Origin: Chlorobiaceae bacterium
GTDB taxonomy: Bacteria; Bacteroidota; Chlorobiia; Chlorobiales; Chlorobiaceae
Assembly: GCA_013334565.1 (NCBI GenBank)
Contig: JAAXXI010000007.1
Location: 1 to 64,000 of the forward strand
DNA: 64,000 nt
Reading direction: 5' to 3'
Positions 1 to 6,763 of the stretch are shown piece by piece. A model generated the notes under the pieces. That model was not told the origin of the DNA, did not search any database, and worked only from the letters and a program-made list of their open reading frames with translations. The position numbers were made by a program, and so were the translations under genes. Positions within the stretch are counted from its first letter, which is position 1. Each line of letters begins with the position of its first letter.

Positions 1-214
1 GCCGCAGTTCGGGCTTTTCCTGGATCAGTCCGCCGATCACTTCAGCCGATCCGTCAGTGGATCCGTCATCGACCATGATGATCTCGAAGGTGAATGGTTT
101 GCCCAGGAGATCGTGCAGTTCCTTTTCACGCATGGCGGCATAGAGCCCGTCAAGCAGCTCGGAAAGCGATTCCCGTTCGTTGAACAGGGGAACGATGACG
201 GAAAGGGACGGCAA
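1..214 (-). CDS. family 2 glycosyltransferase, N-terminal part only (runs off the window)
   Basis: The reverse strand reads LPSLSVIVPLFNERESLSEL and then FEIIMVDDGSTDGSAEV, the opening beta strand and the nucleotide-binding VDDGSTD motif of GT-A family 2 transferases of the dolichol-phosphate-mannose synthase type. Such enzymes move a sugar from a nucleotide sugar to a polyprenyl phosphate or a glycan acceptor at the inner membrane. Only about 70 residues lie in the window, so acceptor and any membrane segments cannot be judged. No ATG occurs in this frame upstream; TTG at 214 is the best start and lacks a clear ribosome binding site. The start is therefore uncertain. Confidence 0.8.
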   Translation of the reverse strand, partial: MPSLSVIVPLFNERESLSELLDGLYAAMREKELHDLLGKPFTFEIIMVDDGSTDGSAEVIGGLIQEKPELR

Positions 215-285
215 GATGAGTAGTGGTAAAAGGTTAAACGCCCTAAAATGAAAGTAACGAGTAAACCTGCAAAAATCAAAACAGG

Positions 286-936
286 CTAAACCCCTCTCAT
301 GCGAGGGTCCCAGATGTATTTGTGGAGCTGCAGCTGCAGCCTTGTCCTGAGGTGGTCTGCGAGGATCCATCCGGCCAGTTCTGACGGATCGAGCTGGCCG
401 AAAGCCACACCCATCAGGACGGTGCAGACGTCCGGCAGGCCGGTTTGCCGCAGCAGTTCCCTTGCCCAGAGGTAATCGTTTCTGTCGGCAATGACAATTT
501 TAAACTCGTAATGTCCCTTTCGTTCGAGGGCGAGAGTTATGTTTTCCGGGTTGTTTTTCTCCGATACGCCGGATGACGGGGCTTTCAGGTCGATGATGCA
601 ATGGACGCGCGGGTCGACATCGGCGACAGAGAGGAACCCGCCGGTTTCAAGGAGGACGGTATCGCCTTTCTCGCAGAGCATATGCATGAGCGGGTGGACG
701 TCGTCCTGGAGCAGAGGTTCTCCACCGGTAATTTCAACAATCGGCGCCCTGAACTCCGAAACGCGGCGGGCGATCTCTTCCGGTTCAAGGGTGAAACCTT
801 CCCCTTCGGCATAGGCCGTATCGCAATAGCGGCAGCCGTGGCCGCATCCGGCCAGGCGTACGAAAATACAGGGCCAACCGGCAAACGATGATTCCCCCTG
901 GATCGAGTGGAAGATTTCGCTGATCTGCAGGCTCAT
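286..936 (-). CDS. queE: 7-carboxy-7-deazaguanine synthase QueE (radical SAM)
   Basis: This enzyme converts 6-carboxytetrahydropterin to 7-carboxy-7-deazaguanine in the queuosine/preQ0 pathway. The 216-residue protein opens with ISEIFHSIQGES, typical of QueE, and carries the cluster motif C31-x3-C35-x2-C38 in GCGHGCRYCD, followed by EITGGEPLL, the SAM-binding GGE motif. I start it at the ATG whose ATGA overlaps the stop codon of purN, which implies translational coupling; a GTG nine bases earlier is the alternative. The family normally uses CxxxCxxC, as here. A second queuosine gene, queG, lies at 22904-23869 but is not linked. Confidence 0.93.
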   Translation of the reverse strand: MSLQISEIFHSIQGESSFAGWPCIFVRLAGCGHGCRYCDTAYAEGEGFTLEPEEIARRVSEFRAPIVEITGGEPLLQDDVHPLMHMLCEKGDTVLLETGGFLSVADVDPRVHCIIDLKAPSSGVSEKNNPENITLALERKGHYEFKIVIADRNDYLWARELLRQTGLPDVCTVLMGVAFGQLDPSELAGWILADHLRTRLQLQLHKYIWDPRMRGV

Positions 937-1547
937 CCTCCGCACCCTGCTTTTCGCTCTCCGAGCAGCTTTTCAAGCGCCAGGGGGAAGAGTTCATGTT
1001 CGCAGGCAAGGACCCTTGCGGCAAGCGTTTCAGGGGTATCGCCGGGGAGCACCGGTACGCTCTGCTGCATGAGGACCCTGCCCCTGTCATAGACCTCGTC
1101 CACAAGATGGACCGTCGCGCCGCTTTCTGTTTCTCCGGCTGCCAGCACCGCAGCATGCACGCGGATGCCATACATGCCTTCCCCGCCGAATTTCGGCAGG
1201 AGGGCTGGGTGGATGTTCAAGATTCTGTCGCGGTATGCGTCAACGATCAGGTCCGGGATTTTTCTCATATATCCCGCAAGGATAAGGTAGTCAGTCCCAT
1301 GCTCTTTCAGCGCGGATAGCATGGCAGCGCTGAAGCTATCATGATCGGGGAACTGGTTTTCCTGGAGATGCAAAACCGGAATACCGTTTATACGCGCATA
1401 TTCGGTTGCTCCGCATTGCGAACGGTTGGATATGCAGAGCACGAATTCAGCATCGATCTGTTTTTCGGTAATGGCACGCTGGAGGGCCTTGAAATTACTG
1501 CCGGTCCCTGAGCAGAAAACAGCAAGCCTGGTTTTATGGATAGGCAT
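933..1547 (-). CDS. purN: phosphoribosylglycinamide formyltransferase PurN
   Basis: PurN transfers a formyl group from 10-formyl-THF to GAR, the third step of purine synthesis. The 204-residue product has the N-terminal nucleotide loop AVFCSGTGSNF, the catalytic Asn/His pair in LNIHPALLPKFGG and the late Asp in HLVDEVYDRG, the usual N-H-D set. Start chosen at MPIHKTRL because the formyltransferase fold begins there; the frame is open for 16 more codons upstream without a better ribosome site. Its stop overlaps queE as ATGA, so the two are one operon although the pathways differ. purH lies apart at 20.6 kb. Confidence 0.93.
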   Translation of the reverse strand: MPIHKTRLAVFCSGTGSNFKALQRAITEKQIDAEFVLCISNRSQCGATEYARINGIPVLHLQENQFPDHDSFSAAMLSALKEHGTDYLILAGYMRKIPDLIVDAYRDRILNIHPALLPKFGGEGMYGIRVHAAVLAAGETESGATVHLVDEVYDRGRVLMQQSVPVLPGDTPETLAARVLACEHELFPLALEKLLGERKAGCGG

Positions 1548-1813
1548 CGAATGATTGTTCAGCGTAACAAATGCCCTTGAAGATTCCGGCAGCATGATGC
1601 TTTCGAAATGTTCATCATGTTGTGAACTTCCCTTGAAAGATAAGCAACTTCTGGAGATTGACGGAGCGAAGTGTTTGTTTGAAATTCATTGCTCTTTATT
1701 TGCAATCTGCTGAACAGGCAAGGTTCCAGCGTGGTGAGACTGTTTGCAGTCCTGTTCGAAACAGGCAGGAAATACTTATTGAAAGGTTTTTCCTGCCTGG
1801 CTACGACAATTTG

Positions 1814-2173
1814 TTATCGTGAAGGTGGTAATGTCACGGGTCCTTTTGTGTCTGTATCAGTTGTCAGGAGTTGTCCGTAAATATTTACAGATGAGCCTTT
1901 CATTACTAATGTTCCTGCAACTGGCGCCTGTCTGACGATAATTCGTGCATTGCCGTCCCGGTCACTTATCTGTGTGATCGGTACAAGCCCGACTGACCGT
2001 AATGTCTGGATTCCTGGTACAAGCCTGCTTCCAATGACATTCGGAACAGCTACACGGGATGGAAGATTGACCGGGCCTTTTTCGTCTGTTTCCCCGATTG
2101 CCGTGGAAATGACCGCTGATACCAGCAAAAAAGCGGATAGTGAGGAAATGAAGAGTTTTTTTGTCGCTTTCAT
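1814..2173 (-). CDS. small secreted protein with a single PASTA domain
   Basis: The 119-residue protein has a hydrophobic signal peptide (about residues 1-27, ending near STAIGE) and one PASTA-like module (about 43-107: VPNVIGSRLVPGIQTLRSVG then RQAPVAGTLVMKGSSVNIYG). PASTA modules normally occur in tandem on penicillin-binding proteins or Ser/Thr kinases and contact peptidoglycan; here one stands alone with no catalytic domain. The module is bracketed by near-identical peptides, KGPVNLPSR before it and KGPVTLPPSR at the C terminus. It stands alone on the minus strand, with 266 bases of apparently empty sequence between it and purN. A periplasmic cell-wall role is inference. Confidence 0.7.
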   Translation of the reverse strand: MKATKKLFISSLSAFLLVSAVISTAIGETDEKGPVNLPSRVAVPNVIGSRLVPGIQTLRSVGLVPITQISDRDGNARIIVRQAPVAGTLVMKGSSVNIYGQLLTTDTDTKGPVTLPPSR

Positions 2174-2307
2174 TTTTCCTTATTGTTTGATGTTACAGTG
2201 AGTACTGCAGGTAAAGGCAAAACAGAAAGGGATCCGATTTGTTTCCTGACAGAATCAGAGATCGAACAGCGAAAGTATCTTCACTAATTTACCATTTCAG
2301 GAATACA

Positions 2308-2335
2308 GAAAAAAAGTCCGGCGCAAAAGCCGGAC
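2308..2335 (-). terminator. rho-independent terminator after the CI-like gene
   Basis: GTCCGGC at 2316-2322 pairs perfectly with GCCGGAC at 2329-2335 around a six-base loop. Read on the minus strand the stem is followed by eight consecutive T residues (A-run at 2308-2315). It lies just past the stop codon of the gene at 2346-2657. Confidence 0.9.
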
Positions 2336-2345
2336 CTCCATAGAT

Positions 2346-2657
2346 TTATCCTACCGTTCTGAGCCTGTGGCAGACTTTGAAAAGCATGTGTTCCATTTTC
2401 CGGAGTTCACGGGCTTTTTTGCCAGGGTCGTTATTGTTCTCCTTTCGGTACATACATCCTTCCCCGGTAAGAAGCCAGTGCGGGTCAATGCCTCTGGACA
2501 GGACCTTCCTGATCAGAAGATCGAGTTTCAGTTTTCTCTTTCTTTTTTCCGGATCGGCTGCATTCCTGCGGCCGGAATCCGAAGCGCCGAGCACAGTCGG
2601 GCCTTCCGTGATTTCGAGGGCGTGCTCGAGCCGTTCGATAAGTTTGTTGCTGTTCAT
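2346..2657 (-). CDS. small phage-repressor-like (CI N-terminal type) DNA-binding protein
   Basis: A basic 103-residue protein when started at MNSNKLIERL; the frame also allows a start 12 codons earlier. The segment RKVLSRGIDPHWLLTGEG matches the end of the helix-turn-helix domain of CI/Cro-type phage repressors, where xPxWLLTGEGPM is a signature. No peptidase or dimerisation domain follows; instead there is a charged tail (EKARELRK type). The first recognition helices are interrupted by a basic stretch (EKRKRKLKLD), so the fold may be atypical. No phage genes are nearby. Function as a transcription factor is inferred from the motif only; it has its own terminator. Confidence 0.55.
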   Translation of the reverse strand: MNSNKLIERLEHALEITEGPTVLGASDSGRRNAADPEKRKRKLKLDLLIRKVLSRGIDPHWLLTGEGCMYRKENNNDPGKKARELRKMEHMLFKVCHRLRTVG

Positions 2658-3052
2658 GGTCAACGATTCAGGTATCATAGTTACAGGTATCATCCGTGCA
2701 GGATAATCGATACATCAAAAAGTGTGCCGATCATCAATAAGTACACATGGGGAAATAAGTAATGAATACTTTGATAAAATCAAAAGAAAACTTGCGTTTC
2801 TGTAGGAAAATTTTCAGAAAAGTAACAGGAGGAAGTTGAGCACAACGTTAGTTCCAGGATTTGAATACCTTCCAAGGCATTAATCCGCCGAAGAAAAAAA
2901 TCGACTTTACCAACCGCAGAGAGGATTGATGCTCTGAAGTTCTCCAATAACTAAGGCTGAAAGGCCATTCCGTGAAGAACGGTTCTGTTATCCTTTAAAA
3001 AATAGTTTTAACGCTTGCCTTGATCGGCCGCGGATTCGATATCGGCAGAATA
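2658..3052. other. non-coding stretch
   Basis: About 395 bases without a convincing reading frame, tRNA or riboswitch on either strand. It is AT-rich compared with its neighbours and must hold the promoter of the minus-strand CI-like gene. No clear -35/-10 pair was identified. Confidence 0.4.
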
Positions 3053-3089
3053 CAGCACAAAACCCGGTTTCCGGCCGGGTTTTGTGCTG
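3053..3089 (-). terminator. strong hairpin, probable terminator of the proline-rich gene
   Basis: CAGCACAAAACCCGG (3053-3067) and CCGGGTTTTGTGCTG (3075-3089) form a perfect 15-bp stem with a seven-base loop, six bases beyond the stop codon of the minus-strand gene at 3095. There is no clean T-run after the stem on the minus strand, so it may act as an mRNA 3'-end stabiliser rather than a classic terminator. Confidence 0.65.
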
Positions 3090-3094
3090 CTGTT

Positions 3095-4408
3095 TTATTT
3101 TGGCCAGGATGGCGGACCACTGTTATGGTTGCCATTGTTATCATTGTCATGATGGTTTCCGTGCCCCCCCGAATTACCTTGAGGCGGTGGAGGAGGGGGA
3201 GGGTTTCCAGATCCCTTGTTAAATCCGGACGGTGGTGGTGGACCGCCATGATTGAACGGTCCTCCTGGTCCCTTGTTCCATCCCGACGGTGGAGGAGGTG
3301 GCGGTGGCGGTGGCGTGCCGCCCTGAATGATTGGTCCTCCTGGTCCCTTGTTCCATGTCGATGGCGAAGGCGGTGGCGGAGGTGGTGGAGTGACACCCTG
3401 ATTGAACGGTCCTCCAGATCCCTTGTTCCATCCCGACGGTGGAGGAGGTGGCAGTGGCGTGCCGCCCTGAATGATTGGTCCTCCTGGCCCCTTGTTCCAT
3501 GTCGATGGCGAAGGCGGTAGCGGAGGTGGTGGAGTGACACCCTGATTGAATGGTCCTCCTGGTCCCTTGTTCCAACCCGACGGCGGTGGAGGTGGCGGCG
3601 GCGGAGTGCCGCCCTGGTTGAAAGGTCCTCCTGGTCCCTTGTTCCAACCCGACGGCGGTGGAGGTGGCGGCGGAGGCGGAGTACCGCCCTGGTTGAAAGG
3701 TCCTCCTGGTCCCTTGTTCCATCCCGACGGCGGTGGAGGTGGCGGCGGAGGCGGAGTACCGCCCTGGTTGAACGGTCCTCCTGGTCCCTTGTTCCATCCC
3801 GATGGTGACGGAGGTGGCGACGGAGGCGGAGTGACACCCTGATTGAAAGGTCTGACAGGACCCTTGTTCCATCCCGGTGCTCCCGGGCCTGGAGGCGGAG
3901 GGCCGCCCGGTCCGAACGGTTTCATGAAATGCCAGTCTTTTGACGGCAGTGGCGGTGGTGGTCCACCGGGCTGGCGCCGGTAAACCGGGGGATGCTGGCG
4001 GAAAAAGAGCCTGTCCCTCTCAAACCGCTGGTCCCAGAACCTGCGGTCGTGCCGCCTGTATTCATAGTCCCTGAACCTCGCTATTTCAAGCCAGGGGTGA
4101 CGCCTGATGTTGAGCGGCAGGTAATCGAACCTTATAGGATACCATGGACCGAAATAGTCCCAGGAGTAGTACCATGTGCCATACCAGTAAAGATAGTAAT
4201 ACTCGTCCATATAGATCATGTCATACTGGGTGCCGTAGGAGACGTAGAACTCCAGGTCCGGCAGGTAAATGAAATCAGGACGATCATCCTGGCCATATCC
4301 GGAGTCGTCGTACCCGTAGTCATATCCATTCTCAGCTCTCAGGGCCGGAGGTGTGCCTGCTGTCATCAATCCTGCAATTCCCACAGCAATGACAAAGTGC
4401 TTTTTCAT
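3095..4408 (-). CDS. secreted proline-rich tandem-repeat protein
   Basis: 437 residues. A signal peptide (about 1-25) precedes an acidic Tyr/Asp stretch, an aromatic segment very rich in Tyr and Trp (EYYYLYWYGTWYYSWDYFGP), an Arg-rich linker, and then about ten copies of a 19-25 residue unit of the form GWNKGPGGPFNQGGTP plus a run of 5-9 prolines. It ends in a His/Asn/Gly-rich tail (GNHHDNDNNGNHNSG). No enzyme domain is recognisable. Two unit subtypes occur, GWNKGPGGPFNQG and TWNKGPGGPIIQG, and they alternate late in the array. Polyproline helices with spaced aromatic and lysine residues suggest an extended surface or periplasmic structural protein; this is inference. It stands alone, followed by a hairpin. 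Confidence 0.8.
   Translation of the reverse strand: MKKHFVIAVGIAGLMTAGTPPALRAENGYDYGYDDSGYGQDDRPDFIYLPDLEFYVSYGTQYDMIYMDEYYYLYWYGTWYYSWDYFGPWYPIRFDYLPLNIRRHPWLEIARFRDYEYRRHDRRFWDQRFERDRLFFRQHPPVYRRQPGGPPPPLPSKDWHFMKPFGPGGPPPPGPGAPGWNKGPVRPFNQGVTPPPSPPPSPSGWNKGPGGPFNQGGTPPPPPPPPPSGWNKGPGGPFNQGGTPPPPPPPPPSGWNKGPGGPFNQGGTPPPPPPPPSGWNKGPGGPFNQGVTPPPPLPPSPSTWNKGPGGPIIQGGTPLPPPPPSGWNKGSGGPFNQGVTPPPPPPPSPSTWNKGPGGPIIQGGTPPPPPPPPPSGWNKGPGGPFNHGGPPPPSGFNKGSGNPPPPPPPQGNSGGHGNHHDNDNNGNHNSGPPSWPK
3185..3880 (-). repeat. in-frame tandem repeat array (about 72-75 bp period) encoding polyproline units
   Basis: About ten units share the core that translates as W-N-K-G-P-G-G-P-F-N-Q-G followed by CC-rich proline codons. 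Units differ by whole codons, so the frame is kept, the usual mark of slippage or unequal crossing over under coding selection. On the plus strand the proline runs are (GGN)n tracts with G-quadruplex potential. Other frames also stay open through the array and give spurious frames. Confidence 0.9.
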
Positions 4409-4745
4409 CTTTCAGGGTTTTATTGGCCAAAGCCGGTTGTTTCAGGTTTTTTTTTCTGTGTTTATTATGCTTTGACGTTGTTACTTATCCATTCTTTCTA
4501 TCCTTTCGTCATTTTCAGAGAAATGTTCAATGGCAGGACGATCATGGAAAGTTCCCTGATCCATGTCGTCAGGAATCATATTCTTCCTGCAGAAAAACCG
4601 TTTGTCAGGTGTGACCCAACATGGCCGGTTCCTTTGTGGGTAGTATCGTAAATGAGCGGCTCTATTATCTCAATATCAGGTCGTCAATCCTCGTCGATCA
4701 CTTCCGCATCGGCCTTGATGTCTCCGATTTTATCGATTCATTGAA

Positions 4746-4887
4746 GGGCACCTCTATTTATTTGTTCCGAACCCCTATTGCTGTGTTGGGCGGTGCTCGA
4801 AATCCTCATGTACGCTGTGTACACTCCGGTTTCTCCGCTCCGTCCGCCTTGCACTCGTGCTTCTCACGACAATAAATAGAGGTGCCC
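4746..4887. mobile_element. MITE-like element, 142 bp with 17-bp terminal inverted repeats
   Basis: GGGCACCTCTATTTATT at 4746-4762 is exactly the reverse complement of AATAAATAGAGGTGCCC at 4871-4887. The bases immediately outside both ends are TGAA (4742-4745 and 4888-4891), consistent with a 4-bp target duplication. It encodes no protein. A related left-end copy occurs at 33465-33503. The surrounding 763-base gap (4409-5171) contains no other convincing feature. Confidence 0.75.
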
Positions 4888-5171
4888 TGAATATGAAGTC
4901 CGATCTCTTTTTCCTGACAGCATCGGGCAATCCATCAAGGATCGTACCCTTTCCGGTTGGTTTTTATCACGAAATGCGCTCCCCGCATGCTCTGCAGTTT
5001 ATCTTTTTATACGCATTTCGACGTCAGTAGCTTTCATCCTTTTCGGTAAAAATTCATACCGGTTTATTGAAAAGCTTTTCCTCGAACTGAAGAAAAAATA
5101 TGAAGTTGTTGCCTCCAAGCCGGATTAAACAATTCTTTTATCGTGGATCGGACAAGGGGCGAAAAAGCGCC

Positions 5172-5690
5172 TCAGTGATTAACGGAACCGGATTCTTCAG
5201 GTTGGTTGTGGCGGTAGAGCAGGAAGCGTGAAGTCAGCAGGTTTATCGTCATTCCCGCAATGCTTCCGCAAGCCACTCCGAGCACCGGTTGCCGGGCGGC
5301 AAGGGCGCTGGTTGCTATCATGAAGGCATAGACGGTATAATTGACGCTGCCTCCTGCCAGCATCAGGGCGATGTAGATTCCGAATTCCCTGGTTTTTGAA
5401 TGACCGGATTTTCGGTTTCGGAAGGTGATGCTGCGGTTGAATATCCAGGTCGCGAGTACAGCAGAAAAGAACGATACGGCCCGTGCACCGTAAAGTCCCA
5501 GTGAGCCTTTGAGAAGGTAGAGTATTCCGGTATCGACGATAAAGCCGATAACTCCCGAAATCCCGAACCAGAAAAAACGGGATATAAATCCAGGGAATCC
5601 TTTTCTGAATGCCGCCATTCCCAGACTGTCTCGCTTGTTTTCGACCGGATTCAACCTTCGGTCCCGATTTTTTGTGACGCTTTCAGCCAT
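5172..5690 (-). CDS. GtrA-family membrane protein
   Basis: 172 residues with four predicted membrane helices (FFWFGISGVIGFIVDTGILY; AVSFFSAVLATWIFN; IYIALMLAGGSVNYTVYAFM; VACGSIAGMTINLLTSRF) and the family motif NRSITFRN between helices 2 and 3. GtrA proteins are small four-helix proteins thought to help flip or present polyprenyl-linked sugars. Its start overlaps the end of the upstream glycosyltransferase by 40 bases, fitting the common pairing of a DPM1-type transferase with GtrA. An internal ATG at 5618 (MAAFRKGF) is an alternative start and would remove the overlap. Confidence 0.88.
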   Translation of the reverse strand: MAESVTKNRDRRLNPVENKRDSLGMAAFRKGFPGFISRFFWFGISGVIGFIVDTGILYLLKGSLGLYGARAVSFFSAVLATWIFNRSITFRNRKSGHSKTREFGIYIALMLAGGSVNYTVYAFMIATSALAARQPVLGVACGSIAGMTINLLTSRFLLYRHNQPEESGSVNH

Positions 5691-6622
5691 GATGGCGGAA
5701 AAGAGAGGTAGGCGAGCCGCTTGATCTCGTGGCGCCCGATGGTGACATTGTCAAGGATCAGTCCACAGACGAAGGAAAGAAGGGAGCAGATCATGACGCC
5801 GATCGACAGGACAAACGTCGGAATGCGCGGCACGAGACCTGTCGAGAGGTATTCGCCGATAACCGGGATGTTGATGACAACCGAAAACAGGGCCATGAGG
5901 CTTGCGCAGATACCGTAAAAGGAGAACGGCCGTTCGGAAATATAGAGGCGGATGATGGTTTTCAGGATGCGGAATCCGTCACGGTAAGTCGAGAGCTTGC
6001 TTTCCGACCCTTCGGGGCGTGAGCCGTAAGGCGTGACAACCTCTCCGTAGGGCATGCGGAGCTCCAGCGCGTGAACAGTCAGCTCGGTTTCGATTTCGAA
6101 CCCTTTGGAGAGGGCGGGAAACGATTTCACATACCGTTTCGTGAAAGCCCGGTATCCCGAAAGCATGTCGGTAAAACCGCCGCCGAATATATTGATCGTG
6201 CTCCGGGTCAGCATCCTGTTTCCCCACTGGTGTCCCCGCCTGTATGCAGCATCGGCTTCTTCGACGGCAGTTTCCCTGCACCCCACTACCATGTCAAGGT
6301 GCTCGTCTATCAGTTTATCGAGAAGTCCGGTCACTGACGGAGCATCATAGGTGGCATCTCCATCGACCATGACATAGATATCCGCTTCCACATCGGCGAA
6401 CATCCTTCTGACCACGTTGCCCTTGCCTCGCAGGGGCACGTTGACGACAGTCACCTTTTCCGCTCTGGCAAGTTCCGATGTGCGATCCGATGAATTGTTG
6501 TCGAAGACGAAAATTTCGATCCCAGGCAAGGCATGCCTAAACCCTCTGATCACCTGCGTGATCGACGCTTCCTCGTTGTAGCATGGAACGATCAGGGCAA
6601 TGCTGAGGCCACGATACGACAT
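5651..6622 (-). CDS. polyprenyl-phosphate glycosyltransferase, GT2 (DPM1/ArnC-like) with C-terminal membrane helices
   Basis: 323 residues. The GT-A domain shows IVPCYNEE, FDNNSSDRTS and the metal-binding DGDATYD; it ends with two hydrophobic helices (ICASLMALFSVVINIPV and FVLSIGVMICSLLSFVCGLI). Expected role: transfer of a sugar from a nucleotide donor to undecaprenyl phosphate on the cytoplasmic face. The start at MSYRGLS is supported by GGAGA eight bases upstream; the frame extends 13 codons further without such a site. It forms an operon with the overlapping GtrA gene, which probably handles its lipid-sugar product. The sugar cannot be told from sequence. Confidence 0.88.
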   Translation of the reverse strand: MSYRGLSIALIVPCYNEEASITQVIRGFRHALPGIEIFVFDNNSSDRTSELARAEKVTVVNVPLRGKGNVVRRMFADVEADIYVMVDGDATYDAPSVTGLLDKLIDEHLDMVVGCRETAVEEADAAYRRGHQWGNRMLTRSTINIFGGGFTDMLSGYRAFTKRYVKSFPALSKGFEIETELTVHALELRMPYGEVVTPYGSRPEGSESKLSTYRDGFRILKTIIRLYISERPFSFYGICASLMALFSVVINIPVIGEYLSTGLVPRIPTFVLSIGVMICSLLSFVCGLILDNVTIGRHEIKRLAYLSFPPSWLKASQKIGTEG

Positions 6623-6763
6623 GAATCTCTCCTTTACCGGAAATTTCCGCAGATTTTCCACACTGCGGTGATGGTTGATGAAATCATTCGATCAGACCGG
6701 AATCAGGCCTGCTCTGATAAATGTATGCTTTATCGGTCATTCGACAACGCGGAGCATATTTCA

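Noticed and set aside
2995-3872. Long alternative-frame reading frames over the polyproline array (280 and 217 residues)
   Set aside because: They arise because the repeat period is a multiple of three without stops in any minus-strand frame. Only the frame starting at 4408 has a signal peptide and sensible composition.
3185-3880. CRISPR-like regular repeat array
   Set aside because: The units are in-frame codons with no unique spacers between them and they vary by whole codons; there are no cas genes.
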